Positions 20,997 through 29,724 are shown, counted from the stretch's first letter. The stretch: 64,000 nt of DNA from Alcanivorax borkumensis SK2 (GCF_000009365.1 NC_008260.1:2823001-2887000), one strand, 5' to 3'. The notes: generated by a model from the sequence alone, not told the origin. Numbers and translations are program-made.

Positions 20997-21205
20997 TGAA
21001 GCCGTGGCGCTGGGGGGCGCTAACCGCTGCAAAACAGCGTTGTGAATTCGGTCTCACGGCACAGAACGCCGCTAGCAGCGACCGCCACAGCCATCTGATC
21101 AATGCACACATCAGCGGCAACGTTATTGTTCTGCATTGCCTGCCTGGAGCCATCATTAACGCCCGCGATCCAGTGATCGCCATCAACACCGCCGCGATGG
21201 CCTGA
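20996..21205 (+). CDS. Small ORF coupled to atzF, unknown
   Basis: 69 aa, not recognised. Its ATG shares one base with the atzF stop (TGATG), and its TGA lies ten bases before the GntR gene, so it fills the gap exactly. That arrangement suggests a real, translationally coupled gene. The protein has no signal peptide; residues 33-69 (HLINAHISGNVIVLHCLPG...) are strand-like and Ala/Ile/Val-rich. There is no ribosome-binding site of its own beyond the coupling. It could instead be non-coding spacer that happens to be open. Confidence 0.45.
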   Translation: MKPWRWGALTAAKQRCEFGLTAQNAASSDRHSHLINAHISGNVIVLHCLPGAIINARDPVIAINTAAMA

Positions 21206-21215
21206 GGAATCAAAG

Positions 21216-21938
21216 ATGAATACGCGAGCGGGAAAAAAAACCGAACGTCTGGCTGAACAAATTTATCTGCAATTAAAGCAGGACATGTTTGATTTTCGGC
21301 TAATGCCCGGCGACCGCTTCAGTGAAAACGAAGTGGCCGAACGGATGGGTGTATCACGCACCCCCGTGCGAGAAGCCCTGTTCCGATTACAACGGGAAAC
21401 CTTTGTAGATGTGCTCTATCGCAGCGGTTGGCAGGTCAAGCCCTTCGACTTCAAATATTTCGAAGAATTATACGACGTGCGCACCGTTCTCGAATGCGCC
21501 GCTGTACGCAAGCTATGCGAACACGGCGGTGAACTAAGCAAACTGGATAATCTGGTTAGCCAATGGTGTGTAGAAAAGGCACAAAGATTATCCGATGGCC
21601 CTGTGGTCAGCGGCATGGATGAACATTTTCACGAACGACTGGTGGAAAGCACCGGCAACAATCAAATGGCACGCATTCATCATGATCTCACCGAGCGGCT
21701 ACGCATTATACGGCGCCTGGATTTCACCAGCCCCTCCCGAGTGGAGGCCACTTATAACGAACACCAGGCAGTGCTGGAAGCCATCCTGCACCGCCAGGTG
21801 GAGCAAGCACAAATTCTGCTGTGTGCCCACATTGAAGAATCACGTAACGAAGTCAGAAAAATCACCGTACACATGCTGCACGAGGCCAGCGTACGCGCTG
21901 AGTTACCCGCAAGCTCTATCAACAAGAGTGATGGTTAA
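21216..21938 (+). CDS. GntR-family (FadR/FCD) transcriptional regulator
   Basis: 240 aa. N-terminal winged helix-turn-helix (FSENEVAERMGVSRTPVREALFRLQRE, residues about 29-56) and an all-helical FCD ligand domain. The His/Asp metal-binding residues of the FCD pocket are visible in MDEHFHERL, NEHQAVLEA and CAHIEES. Such proteins usually bind a small carboxylate or related metabolite and release DNA. It is placed between atzF and urtA on the same strand, so it probably autoregulates this urea/allophanate operon, with the palindrome at 19171-19180 as a likely target. Start ATG 21216 is preceded by TGAGGAATC. Confidence 0.92.
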   Translation: MNTRAGKKTERLAEQIYLQLKQDMFDFRLMPGDRFSENEVAERMGVSRTPVREALFRLQRETFVDVLYRSGWQVKPFDFKYFEELYDVRTVLECAAVRKLCEHGGELSKLDNLVSQWCVEKAQRLSDGPVVSGMDEHFHERLVESTGNNQMARIHHDLTERLRIIRRLDFTSPSRVEATYNEHQAVLEAILHRQVEQAQILLCAHIEESRNEVRKITVHMLHEASVRAELPASSINKSDG

Positions 21939-22045
21939 CGTATTAGAGGGAAACAACAAGCCAGTGAGCCAACAGGAGTAGGAAGGAGGGTTCACGGCAA
22001 TACAAACGCCCATTTAAACGCGACTGAGAAGCAAGGAGAAATACC

Positions 22046-23344
22046 ATGAGTTTTTCACAATCCATGAAGAAAGTAGCTGCCGGGGTTATCGCCTCCAGCG
22101 CCATTGCCTATAGCGGTGTCGTTATGGCCGCCGACACCATCAAGGTCGGGGTGCTGCACTCTCTGTCCGGCACGATGGCTATCAGTGAATCCACACTGAA
22201 AGACACCGTTCTGATGATGATCGAAGAACAGAATAAAAAGGGCGGAGTCATGGGCAAAAAGCTTGAGCCCGTTGTGGTTGACCCCGCCTCGAACTGGCCG
22301 CTGTTTGCAGAAAAAACCCGTGAGCTGATCACCCAAGAAAACGTGGACGTTATTTTTGGCTGCTGGACATCGGTATCGCGCAAGTCCGTATTGCCCGTAG
22401 TGGAAGAGCTGAACGGGTTGTTGTTCTACCCGGTCCAGTATGAAGGTGAAGAGTCGTCCAAGAATGTCTTCTATACCGGTGCAGCACCCAATCAGCAGGC
22501 GATCCCTGCGGTGGATTACCTGATCAACGATCTGGAGGTTGAACGCTTCGTTCTTGCCGGGACCGATTACGTTTATCCGCGCACCACTAACAAGATTCTG
22601 GAAGCTTACTTGAAGTCCAAAGGCGTGTCCGAAAAGGACATCATGATCAACTACACCCCGTTCGGACATTCTGACTGGCAGAGCATCGTCAGCGAAATTA
22701 AAGCCTTCGGTAGCCAAGGCAAAAAAACCGCTGTGGTCTCCACAGTGAACGGCGATGCCAATGTGCCTTTCTATAAAGAGCTGGGCAACCAAGGAGTGAG
22801 CGCCGAAGACATTCCCGTGGTGGCCTTCTCTGTAGGTGAAGAAGAGCTATCGGGCATCGACACCGGCCCGCTGGTTGGCCATCTGGCTGCTTGGAACTAT
22901 TTCCAAAGCGTCTACAACGATACCAACAACGCTTTTATTGACCAGTGGCACGCCTATACCGGTGACGACAAGCGCGTGACCAATGACCCTATGGAAGCAA
23001 CCTACATCGGCTTCAATATGTGGGTGAAGGCGGTTGAAAAGGCTCAATCTACCGACACCGATAAAGTGGCTGACGCCATGATCGGCATCAAGACCCCCAA
23101 CCTGACCGGCGGCACAGCGGTGATGAACAAGAACCACCACCTATCTAAGCCCGTATTGATCGGTGAAATTCAGGATGACGGTCAGTTCGCCGTTGTCTGG
23201 GAAACCGAAGGGTTGGTGCAAGGTGATGCCTGGTCTGATTTCCTGCCGGGCTCCAAAGACCTGATCTCCGACTGGACCGCACCGACTCGTTGCGGCAACT
23301 ACAACACCAAGACCAACACCTGTGGCGGTGCTTCTGCCGAGTAA
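22046..23344 (+). CDS. urtA: Urea ABC transporter, substrate-binding protein
   Basis: 432 aa. Signal sequence with a cleavage after VVMA (residues about 1-29) followed by the periplasmic type I binding fold (DTIKVGVLHSLSGTMAISES, then LMMIEEQNKKGGVMGKKLEPVVVDPASNWP). These are hallmark UrtA sequences for high-affinity urea binding. AAGGAG precedes the ATG. It is the first transporter gene, 107 bases after the GntR gene, and is followed by a strong RNA hairpin before urtB that would favour higher expression of the binding protein. Confidence 0.95.
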   Translation: MSFSQSMKKVAAGVIASSAIAYSGVVMAADTIKVGVLHSLSGTMAISESTLKDTVLMMIEEQNKKGGVMGKKLEPVVVDPASNWPLFAEKTRELITQENVDVIFGCWTSVSRKSVLPVVEELNGLLFYPVQYEGEESSKNVFYTGAAPNQQAIPAVDYLINDLEVERFVLAGTDYVYPRTTNKILEAYLKSKGVSEKDIMINYTPFGHSDWQSIVSEIKAFGSQGKKTAVVSTVNGDANVPFYKELGNQGVSAEDIPVVAFSVGEEELSGIDTGPLVGHLAAWNYFQSVYNDTNNAFIDQWHAYTGDDKRVTNDPMEATYIGFNMWVKAVEKAQSTDTDKVADAMIGIKTPNLTGGTAVMNKNHHLSKPVLIGEIQDDGQFAVVWETEGLVQGDAWSDFLPGSKDLISDWTAPTRCGNYNTKTNTCGGASAE

Positions 23345-23357
23345 GGCTGCACGCAAC

Positions 23358-23384
23358 AGCACTCTGGGCAACGCCCAGGGTGCT
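23358..23384 (+). other. Intercistronic hairpin urtA-urtB
   Basis: AGCACTCTGGGC (23358-23369) pairs with GCCCAGGGTGCT (23373-23384) around a three-base loop, with one T-G pair. No T-run follows, so it is better read as a 3'-end stabiliser or partial attenuator than a full terminator, as is common after binding-protein genes of ABC operons. Confidence 0.7.
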
Positions 23385-23512
23385 CGTCGCTTAGACCAAC
23401 ATTACGCATAACACATGAAGCCAGCACCAGAACAGTGGCCATCGCCTTTCACAGGCGCGCCCTCCAACGTATTGATCTGGCTTTCATTTTGACGCCCTGT
23501 AAGGAGCCCGTC

Positions 23513-25189
23513 ATGGGTCGTAAATTTAGCCGAATACTGATAGCGCTGCTAATAGCACTGCAGGTCAGTGTGAGCTGGGCAGAAGAGCCACTGCAAGAAC
23601 AAACAACACCAACCCAGCCAATCACGGAGAACAGCGAGGGCGCCACTGGCATACCCACCCCTACCCTCCAAAACATTCTTGACCGGTTGACCAGTCGTAG
23701 CTTTGATGAAAAAGAAGCGGCTATTCGTGAACTGGCAAACCAAGACAACCCCCGTGTTATTGCGCTACTCAACGCCTTGATGAATCGCGAACTGGTGCAT
23801 AATCGAAAAGATAACAGCATCGTCTTAGGCAGCAAGAAAGACGGTCAATGGGAACTACGCGATCCAGAAACCACCCAGCTTATTGGCCAAGTAGATAGCC
23901 GCGCTGCACGGCCAGTGATCATCAACAACCGCTTGCGTACCGTGATCAATAACCAGCTGGCACTGGCTGCTCTGAACGACCCGGACAGCGATGTTCGCTA
24001 TCGGGCCGCCAACCAACTGATCGGCAATGATGATCCGGAAATGCTAACAGCGCTGGCAAGCCGCCGCGCCCAGGAAGCGGATCCTCGTGTTGCCGTACAA
24101 ATTGACACCGCTCTGAATATTGCCGCCCTGCGCAGTGACGATTTGAGTACACGACTCAGCGCCATTGACACCCTCGCTGGCAACCTGCACCCAGACGTTA
24201 AGAATGCGTTCAATGAGCGCCTGCGTGTAACCCAACACCCAACAGAAAAAAAGGCACTGGAAAAAGCCATCGCCCGCATCGAAGCACGTATTGAAAGGTT
24301 CCAAACCGCCGACACCGTGTTCTTCGGTCTGAGCCTGGGCTCGGTATTGTTACTGGCCGCCATCGGCCTGGCCATTACGTTCGGGGTGATGGGCGTCATC
24401 AACATGGCCCATGGCGAACTGATCATGCTGGGCGCCTACACGACCTATGTAGTGCAACAACTGTTGCCCACCAGTCACGAATGGTCACTGCTGATTGCCA
24501 TTCCCGCTGCTTTTCTTGTGTCCGCCTTTGTCGGCATACTTATCGAACGCTTTGTCATTCGCTTTCTGTATGGCCGACCACTGGAAACCCTGCTAGCGAC
24601 CTTTGGGGTCAGCCTCATTTTGCAACAGGCAGTACGGGTCATTTTCTCCCCACTGAACCGCACCGTAATTACCCCGGAATGGATGAGTGGTGCATTGGAA
24701 ATCAACCCCGTGTTCTCGCTGACCTACAACCGGCTGTACATTATCTTCTTTGCCTTGGCGGTTTTTCTAGCCCTTCTCACTTTGCTCAAGAAAACCCGAC
24801 TGGGCCTGCAAGTCCGTGCGGTCAGCCAAAATCGCGCCACCGCCCGCAGCCTCGGTATTCGCAGTGAACGGGTCAACGCTCTCACCTTCGGGCTGGGCTC
24901 AGGCATCGCCGGAGTGGCCGGCGTCGCATTGGCACAGCTAACCAACGTGGGGCCAAACCTGGGCCAGAGCTACATCATCGACTCCTTCATGGTTGTAGTG
25001 TTCGGCGGAGTCGGCAATCTGTGGGGCACTCTCACTGCGGCCTTCAGCCTCGGCATTGCCAACAAATTACTGGAACCCATGGCCGGCGCGGTACTGGCCA
25101 AGATTGTGGTGCTGGTCTTCATCATTCTGTTTATACAGCGCAAACCGCGGGGTCTGTTCCCGCAACGTGGCCGGGCGGCGGAGGAATAA
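23513..25189 (+). CDS. urtB: Urea ABC transporter permease UrtB
   Basis: 558 aa. I place the start at the ATG at 23513, where AAGGAG sits at good spacing and a signal-like sequence follows (MGRKFSRILIALLIALQVSVSWA); the frame to 23435 is unsupported. Two parts: a periplasmic HEAT-like region (about 25-275) with repeats such as PRVIALLNALMNRE and DPDSDVRYRAANQLIG, then a LivH-type permease (about 285-558, FGVMGVINMAHGELIMLGAYTTY). The long N-terminal extension is normal for UrtB. It works with UrtC in the inner membrane. Confidence 0.94.
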   Translation: MGRKFSRILIALLIALQVSVSWAEEPLQEQTTPTQPITENSEGATGIPTPTLQNILDRLTSRSFDEKEAAIRELANQDNPRVIALLNALMNRELVHNRKDNSIVLGSKKDGQWELRDPETTQLIGQVDSRAARPVIINNRLRTVINNQLALAALNDPDSDVRYRAANQLIGNDDPEMLTALASRRAQEADPRVAVQIDTALNIAALRSDDLSTRLSAIDTLAGNLHPDVKNAFNERLRVTQHPTEKKALEKAIARIEARIERFQTADTVFFGLSLGSVLLLAAIGLAITFGVMGVINMAHGELIMLGAYTTYVVQQLLPTSHEWSLLIAIPAAFLVSAFVGILIERFVIRFLYGRPLETLLATFGVSLILQQAVRVIFSPLNRTVITPEWMSGALEINPVFSLTYNRLYIIFFALAVFLALLTLLKKTRLGLQVRAVSQNRATARSLGIRSERVNALTFGLGSGIAGVAGVALAQLTNVGPNLGQSYIIDSFMVVVFGGVGNLWGTLTAAFSLGIANKLLEPMAGAVLAKIVVLVFIILFIQRKPRGLFPQRGRAAEE

Positions 25190-25190
25190 C

Positions 25191-26351
25191 ATGCGAGATT
25201 CAACATTCAAAAGCGCCTTCAGCGACCGCGCAGCAAAAACCTTTATGGGCGTGCTGTTTGGTGCCACCCTGCTGGTGACCATACTCAACCAGCTGTTTCC
25301 AGCTGACTCTGCCCTGCATGTAAGCGCCTACACCGTGACGCTGCTTGGCAAATACCTGTGTTACGCGCTGCTGGCGCTGGCGCTGGATCTCGTGTGGGGC
25401 TACTGCGGTATTCTCAGCCTGGGCCACGGCGCCTTCTTTGCCTTGGGAGGCTATGCCATGGGCATGTACCTGATGCGCCAGATCGGCGATCGCGGCGTCT
25501 ATGGCAACCCGGACCTCCCTGACTTCATGGTCTTTTTGAACTGGAGTGAGCTGCCCTGGTATTGGCAGGGTTTTGACCAATTTTGGTTTGCCGCATTGAT
25601 GATTCTGCTAGTGCCCGGTCTGCTGGCATTCGTATTCGGCTGGCTGGCGTTCCGCTCTAGAGTCACAGGGGTCTACCTGTCCATCATCACCCAGGCGCTG
25701 ACCTATGCGTTAATGCTGGCGTTCTTCCGTAACGAGTTGGGTTTTGGCGGCAACAACGGGCTCACCGACTTCAAGGATTTGCTCGGCTTTTCCCTGCAAT
25801 CGGATTCCACTCGCGTGGGCTTGTTGATGGCCACCGCCGTAGCCCTGGCCGGTGCCTTTGTACTATGCCGCTGGATCACCGGCAGCAAACTGGGCCGCGT
25901 GGTACTGGCGGTGCGTGATGCAGAATCCCGAGCGCGCTTTGTGGGTTACCGCACTGAACATTACAAACTGTGGATTTTCACCCTCAGCGCCATCCTCGCG
26001 GGTATCGCCGGGGCGCTGTATGTGCCCCAGGTGGGCATCATTAATCCTGGAGAGTTCTCACCACTGAATTCCATCGAGCTGGTGGTATGGGTGGCCGTTG
26101 GCGGTCGCGCCACCCTATATGGGGCGGTTATCGGCGCCATCTTGGTGAACTACGGTAAAACCGTATTCACCGGCATCATGCCCGAAGCCTGGCTGTTCGC
26201 CTTGGGGGGGCTGTTTGTAGCCGTTACCGTATTCCTTCCCCATGGATTAGTGGGTTTGGTATCGGAAAATTGGGAAAAAATAAAAGCGCGATTGAATCGA
26301 AACAACAAACCATCCGGCTCCGCCAGACCTGCAGAAGGAGACCTGTCATGA
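25191..26351 (+). CDS. urtC: Urea ABC transporter permease UrtC
   Basis: 386 aa, LivM-type permease with about ten hydrophobic segments, including the typical DLVWGYCGILSLGHGAFFALGGY and YKLWIFTLSAILAGIAGALYVPQVGIINP. The start is the ATG at 25191, one base after the urtB stop and preceded by GGAGG; the frame is open further upstream but only as overlap with urtB. The 3' end overlaps urtD by four bases (ATGA), so translation is coupled. Confidence 0.95.
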   Translation: MRDSTFKSAFSDRAAKTFMGVLFGATLLVTILNQLFPADSALHVSAYTVTLLGKYLCYALLALALDLVWGYCGILSLGHGAFFALGGYAMGMYLMRQIGDRGVYGNPDLPDFMVFLNWSELPWYWQGFDQFWFAALMILLVPGLLAFVFGWLAFRSRVTGVYLSIITQALTYALMLAFFRNELGFGGNNGLTDFKDLLGFSLQSDSTRVGLLMATAVALAGAFVLCRWITGSKLGRVVLAVRDAESRARFVGYRTEHYKLWIFTLSAILAGIAGALYVPQVGIINPGEFSPLNSIELVVWVAVGGRATLYGAVIGAILVNYGKTVFTGIMPEAWLFALGGLFVAVTVFLPHGLVGLVSENWEKIKARLNRNNKPSGSARPAEGDLS

Positions 26352-27193
26352 ATGCACTGGATAACCTGCGCGAGACTTTTCGCCGTGATCAGGTATTCGA
26401 TTTCATGCGCCAAGGCACCCGCCCAGTGCTCCCAGGGCAACTGGATTCTGGTACCAGTAAAAATATTCTCTACATGGAAGATATCACCGTCAGCTTTGAT
26501 GGTTTCAAAGCGATCAATGATTTGACTCTGTATATCAAAACCGGCGAATTACGCTGCATCATCGGCCCCAACGGGGCCGGTAAATCCACCATGATGGATG
26601 TGATCACCGGCAAGACCCGTCCGGATAGCGGCACCTGTTTTTTCGGCCAGACCCTGGACCTCACCCGCATGAGTGAAACGGACATTGCCACCGCCGGCAT
26701 CGGCCGAAAATTCCAGAAGCCCACCGTGTTCCCGGAACACACCGCTTTCGAGAACCTGGAGCTGGCCATGCACAGCCCCAAGGGCCCCTGGCATTCTCTT
26801 TTCACTCGGCTCAGCGGCGAGCAAACAAACTGGATTGAAGAAACGCTATACACCGTCGGGCTGTTAGGCGAGCGCAACAAGGTGGCTGGGCTGCTGTCTC
26901 ATGGCCAGAAACAATGGCTGGAAATCGGCATGGTACTGATGCAAAAACCGCAGCTGCTACTGGTGGACGAACCCATCGCCGGCATGACCCGCCAAGAAGT
27001 CGAGCGCACCGGAGAGTTGCTGAAAAGCCTTGCCGGCAAACATTCCGTCGTTGTCGTCGAGCATGACATGGAGTTTATTCGTTCCATCGCCAGCACCGTC
27101 ACGGTACTTCACCAGGGCAGTGTGCTGGCCGAAGGCACCATGGAGCAAGTACAGAACGATCCGAAAGTGATTGAAGTGTATTTGGGCGAATAA
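26348..27193 (+). CDS. urtD: Urea ABC transporter ATPase UrtD
   Basis: 281 aa. ATG 26348 lies in an ATGA overlap with urtC and has GAAGGAGA upstream. ABC ATPase motifs: Walker A GPNGAGKST, signature-like LSHGQKQWLEIG, Walker B LLLVDEP and the switch His in VVVEHDM. The LSHGQ variant of LSGGQ and the LivG-like insert are typical for UrtD. It pairs with UrtE to power urea import. Confidence 0.95.
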   Translation: MNALDNLRETFRRDQVFDFMRQGTRPVLPGQLDSGTSKNILYMEDITVSFDGFKAINDLTLYIKTGELRCIIGPNGAGKSTMMDVITGKTRPDSGTCFFGQTLDLTRMSETDIATAGIGRKFQKPTVFPEHTAFENLELAMHSPKGPWHSLFTRLSGEQTNWIEETLYTVGLLGERNKVAGLLSHGQKQWLEIGMVLMQKPQLLLVDEPIAGMTRQEVERTGELLKSLAGKHSVVVVEHDMEFIRSIASTVTVLHQGSVLAEGTMEQVQNDPKVIEVYLGE

Positions 27194-27357
27194 ATTCGCA
27201 GCTACACACTGCCACATTAGACAGAGACAGGAATATTTTTTGATTGCCGGTTTTTTAGACTTTTTCCCTATGCACGGCGAGAAGTCTGGCCGGCTATAAC
27301 CGCTCCTTCCCGCGTTGCAGCTTATAGCTTGCTTGCTGCTCTATTCGGAGAATCACC
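27194..27357 (+). other. 164-base gap between urtD and urtE
   Basis: The other urt genes are tightly packed, but this gap is long. It contains an imperfect stem pairing GCCGG...AGACTT (near 27246-27265) with AAGTCT.GCCGGC (near 27282-27295). I see no ORF and no convincing promoter. Confidence 0.4.
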
Positions 27358-28053
27358 GTGTTACAACTGAACAAGGTTAACCAATACTACGGCCAATCCC
27401 ACACCCTCTGGGATATAGACCTCGACCTGAAGAAAGGCGAATGCCTGTGTGTCATGGGCCGCAACGGCGTGGGTAAAACAACCCTGCTGAAAACGATTAT
27501 GGGCTTATTGCCGGTTAAAAGTGGCAGCATTGAATTCAATGGTACCGATTTTACTACGCTAGCCGCCGAAGAGCGGGCCCGAGCGGGCATTGGCTATGTC
27601 CCTCAGGGGCGGGAAATTTTCCCTCTGCTAAGCGTGGAAGAAAACCTGGAAACCGGCTTACAGGCCCGACCGGATCGCAGCAAGAAAATTCCAGAGCGTA
27701 TTTACGAACTCTTCCCGGTGCTGCACGAAATGCGCCATCGTCGCGGTGGCGACTTGTCCGGCGGACAGCAACAACAGCTGGCGATCGGTCGCGCCCTAGC
27801 ACTGGACCCAACACTGCTCATTCTGGATGAACCCACAGAAGGTATTCAACCCAACATTGTCGACATGATTGGCCGGGTGATCAAAACTCTAAACCAACAA
27901 GAAGGGCTCACCGTGCTACTGGTAGAACAGAAGCTTCACTTCGCCCGCGCCACCGCCGATCGCTTCGCCATTATCGACCGGGGCAGTAAAGTAGCAGAGG
28001 GGGACATGGGCGAACTGGATGAGACGCTGATCAAGCGTTATTTGACGGTTTAG
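27358..28053 (+). CDS. urtE: Urea ABC transporter ATPase UrtE
   Basis: 231 aa LivF-type ATPase. GTG start at 27358 with TCGGAG upstream. Walker A GRNGVGKTT, Q-loop PQGREIFP, signature LSGGQQQQLAIGRAL and Walker B LLILDEPTEGIQP are intact. The EGIQPNIV sequence after Walker B is typical of UrtE. It is the last gene of the operon; a weak terminator-like hairpin follows at 28103-28127. Confidence 0.95.
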   Translation: MLQLNKVNQYYGQSHTLWDIDLDLKKGECLCVMGRNGVGKTTLLKTIMGLLPVKSGSIEFNGTDFTTLAAEERARAGIGYVPQGREIFPLLSVEENLETGLQARPDRSKKIPERIYELFPVLHEMRHRRGGDLSGGQQQQLAIGRALALDPTLLILDEPTEGIQPNIVDMIGRVIKTLNQQEGLTVLLVEQKLHFARATADRFAIIDRGSKVAEGDMGELDETLIKRYLTV

Positions 28054-28102
28054 TCATCAATCCCTTCTGTGCCGTAGAAGCGTCGCTGGTGGCGTGATCA
28101 CT

Positions 28103-28136
28103 TATCGCTGATATCGCGCCAGCGATACCCCTTTTA
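28103..28136 (+). terminator. Candidate terminator of urt operon
   Basis: TATCGCTG (28103-28110) and CAGCGATA (28120-28127) form an 8-bp stem with a 9-base loop, followed by CCCCTTTT. The T-tract is short, so termination may be partial. Confidence 0.4.
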
Positions 28137-28211
28137 CAGTAAAAATTGCCCACCCCATCGTTGCGTTGAGTACAACGGAAACCCACCAGATGACACCGGT
28201 TATTATGACGG

Positions 28212-28625
28212 TTACCCGGAACGGACGGGGATAAACCATTTGGGTTTTATGCGACAAAAATCCCGGCGGCAGTGTTGTTTCAGGGCTTTTTTGGAATCCA
28301 GTACATAGGCGTCCCCACCGTCGCGGACAAACACCACCCAATGCCAAAAGGGTGTGCCGTTTTCCCGGTGCCACTTGATCGCCAACAAGGCTCGATCAGG
28401 AAGGGCCGCCCAATCCTGAAATGGCTGTTCTTGCGGAGACGCATGTAACCCGTATTCCTCTAATAACCGGCAGACATAACCCGTGTCTGACCACAAACCG
28501 GGGTCCTGAGCATAAATCCCCAAAGCATTTGCCCGCCGCTTCGCCTCCCCATAGCTAACACCTGCCAAGGCGGCCACAGCCGCTATACCACAGCCTGAAT
28601 CCTCTTCTTGAATCACCGCTTTCAC
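28212..28625 (-). CDS. C39-like cysteine peptidase, stand-alone
   Basis: 137 aa, one domain. Papain-like/C39 catalytic pattern: Gln6 and Cys12 (VIQEEDSGCGIAAVAALAG), His95 (FWHWVVF) and Asp110 (VLDS), in the order and spacing of C39 double-glycine leader peptidases. Unlike true C39 bacteriocin processors, there is no ABC transporter or membrane part, no signal peptide, and no peptide substrate gene nearby. It could be a protease, a transglutaminase-like enzyme or a non-leader C39 relative. It sits between the urt operon (convergent) and a divergent BASS transporter. Confidence 0.65.
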   Translation of the reverse strand: MKAVIQEEDSGCGIAAVAALAGVSYGEAKRRANALGIYAQDPGLWSDTGYVCRLLEEYGLHASPQEQPFQDWAALPDRALLAIKWHRENGTPFWHWVVFVRDGGDAYVLDSKKALKQHCRRDFCRIKPKWFIPVRSG

Positions 28626-28695
28626 AGATTACTCCTGTGCGTCATTTCGTCTGACAGCTTACACTGGCCGCTTTCCCAACGAACAGGCGATCTTC

Positions 28696-29643
28696 ATGCT
28701 CAACCGCCTCGCCCAACTATTCCCACTCTGGGCCTTGCTGTTTTCTCTGCTGGCCTATTGGCAGCCACAGTGGCTAGTGGCCGGCAAGGACGCCATCGTG
28801 CCACTGCTTATGCTGATTATGTTCGGCATGGGGCTATCATTAAGCTGGGCGGATTTTCAGCGGGTACTGAAATGCCCCGGCGTGATTGGCCTGGGCGTTG
28901 CCCTGCAATACAGCCTGATGCCACTGATCGCCTGGGGCATTGGCATCGCACTGCAACTGCCCGAGGAACTATTAGTCGGCCTGATCTTGGTCGGGGCCTG
29001 CCCCGGCGGCACCGCCTCCAATGTGATTGCCTATCTGGCACGGGCCAACGTGGCGCTGTCGGTGGCCATCACATTCGCTTCAACCCTGCTAGCGATCATC
29101 GCCACCCCCTTGCTGACCTGGCTATACTTGGGCGAGCGCATCCCGGTGCCAGTGAATGGCATGCTACTGTCGCTGGTACAAATCGTCATCGTCCCGGTGG
29201 TGGCAGGCTGCGCCTTGAATACGTTTTTCAACCGCCAGCTCACACCAATACGGGATTGTTTCCCGCTGGTGTCCGTGGCCGCCATTGTGGCCGTCATCGG
29301 CATTATCGTGGCATTGAATCAGGGGCGTATCGGGGAAGCCGGGCTGGCCGTGTTTGTGGCGGTAGCGCTGCACAACGGACTGGGATTACTGGGTGGGTAT
29401 GGGGTCGCCCGGCTACTGCGTCTGGACCGGCAAACCTCGCGTACCCTGGCCATTGAAGTAGGTATGCAGAACTCCGGGCTGGGGGTGGCATTGGCCATTA
29501 AACATTTCACCCCACTGGCCGCGCTACCGGGCGCCCTGTTCAGTGTCTGGCATAATTTGTCTGGCTCTCTTCTCGCCACCGTGTGGCAACGGGATGCGTC
29601 TGCCTCACACCCTGATAGCAATAACGAAACGCATCACCCGTAA
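28696..29643 (+). CDS. BASS-family (SBF-like) transporter
   Basis: 315 aa with about ten hydrophobic helices. Signature GACPGGTASNVIAYLARANVALS and the second inverted repeat EVGMQNSGLGVALA are those of the bile acid:sodium symporter family (YocS/PanS branch). Bacterial members move organic acids such as pantoate, or remain unassigned; the substrate is not deducible here. The C-terminal tail is short and His-rich. Divergent from the cysteine peptidase gene and closed by a strong terminator. Confidence 0.88.
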   Translation: MLNRLAQLFPLWALLFSLLAYWQPQWLVAGKDAIVPLLMLIMFGMGLSLSWADFQRVLKCPGVIGLGVALQYSLMPLIAWGIGIALQLPEELLVGLILVGACPGGTASNVIAYLARANVALSVAITFASTLLAIIATPLLTWLYLGERIPVPVNGMLLSLVQIVIVPVVAGCALNTFFNRQLTPIRDCFPLVSVAAIVAVIGIIVALNQGRIGEAGLAVFVAVALHNGLGLLGGYGVARLLRLDRQTSRTLAIEVGMQNSGLGVALAIKHFTPLAALPGALFSVWHNLSGSLLATVWQRDASASHPDSNNETHHP

Positions 29644-29681
29644 AAAAACACACTTGCCAGCAAGAATCTGCTCCCCAAAAA

Positions 29682-29704
29682 AAAGCGGGCCAGAGGCCCG
29701 CTTT
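29682..29704. terminator. Terminator between convergent genes
   Basis: AAAGCGGGCC (29682-29691) and GGCCCGCTTT (29695-29704), 10-bp stem with a 3-base loop, preceded by an A-tract that serves the minus strand. It separates the BASS gene from the convergent ELWxxDGT gene. Confidence 0.85.
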
Positions 29705-29724
29705 GCTATTGCTCACAACCTGAA

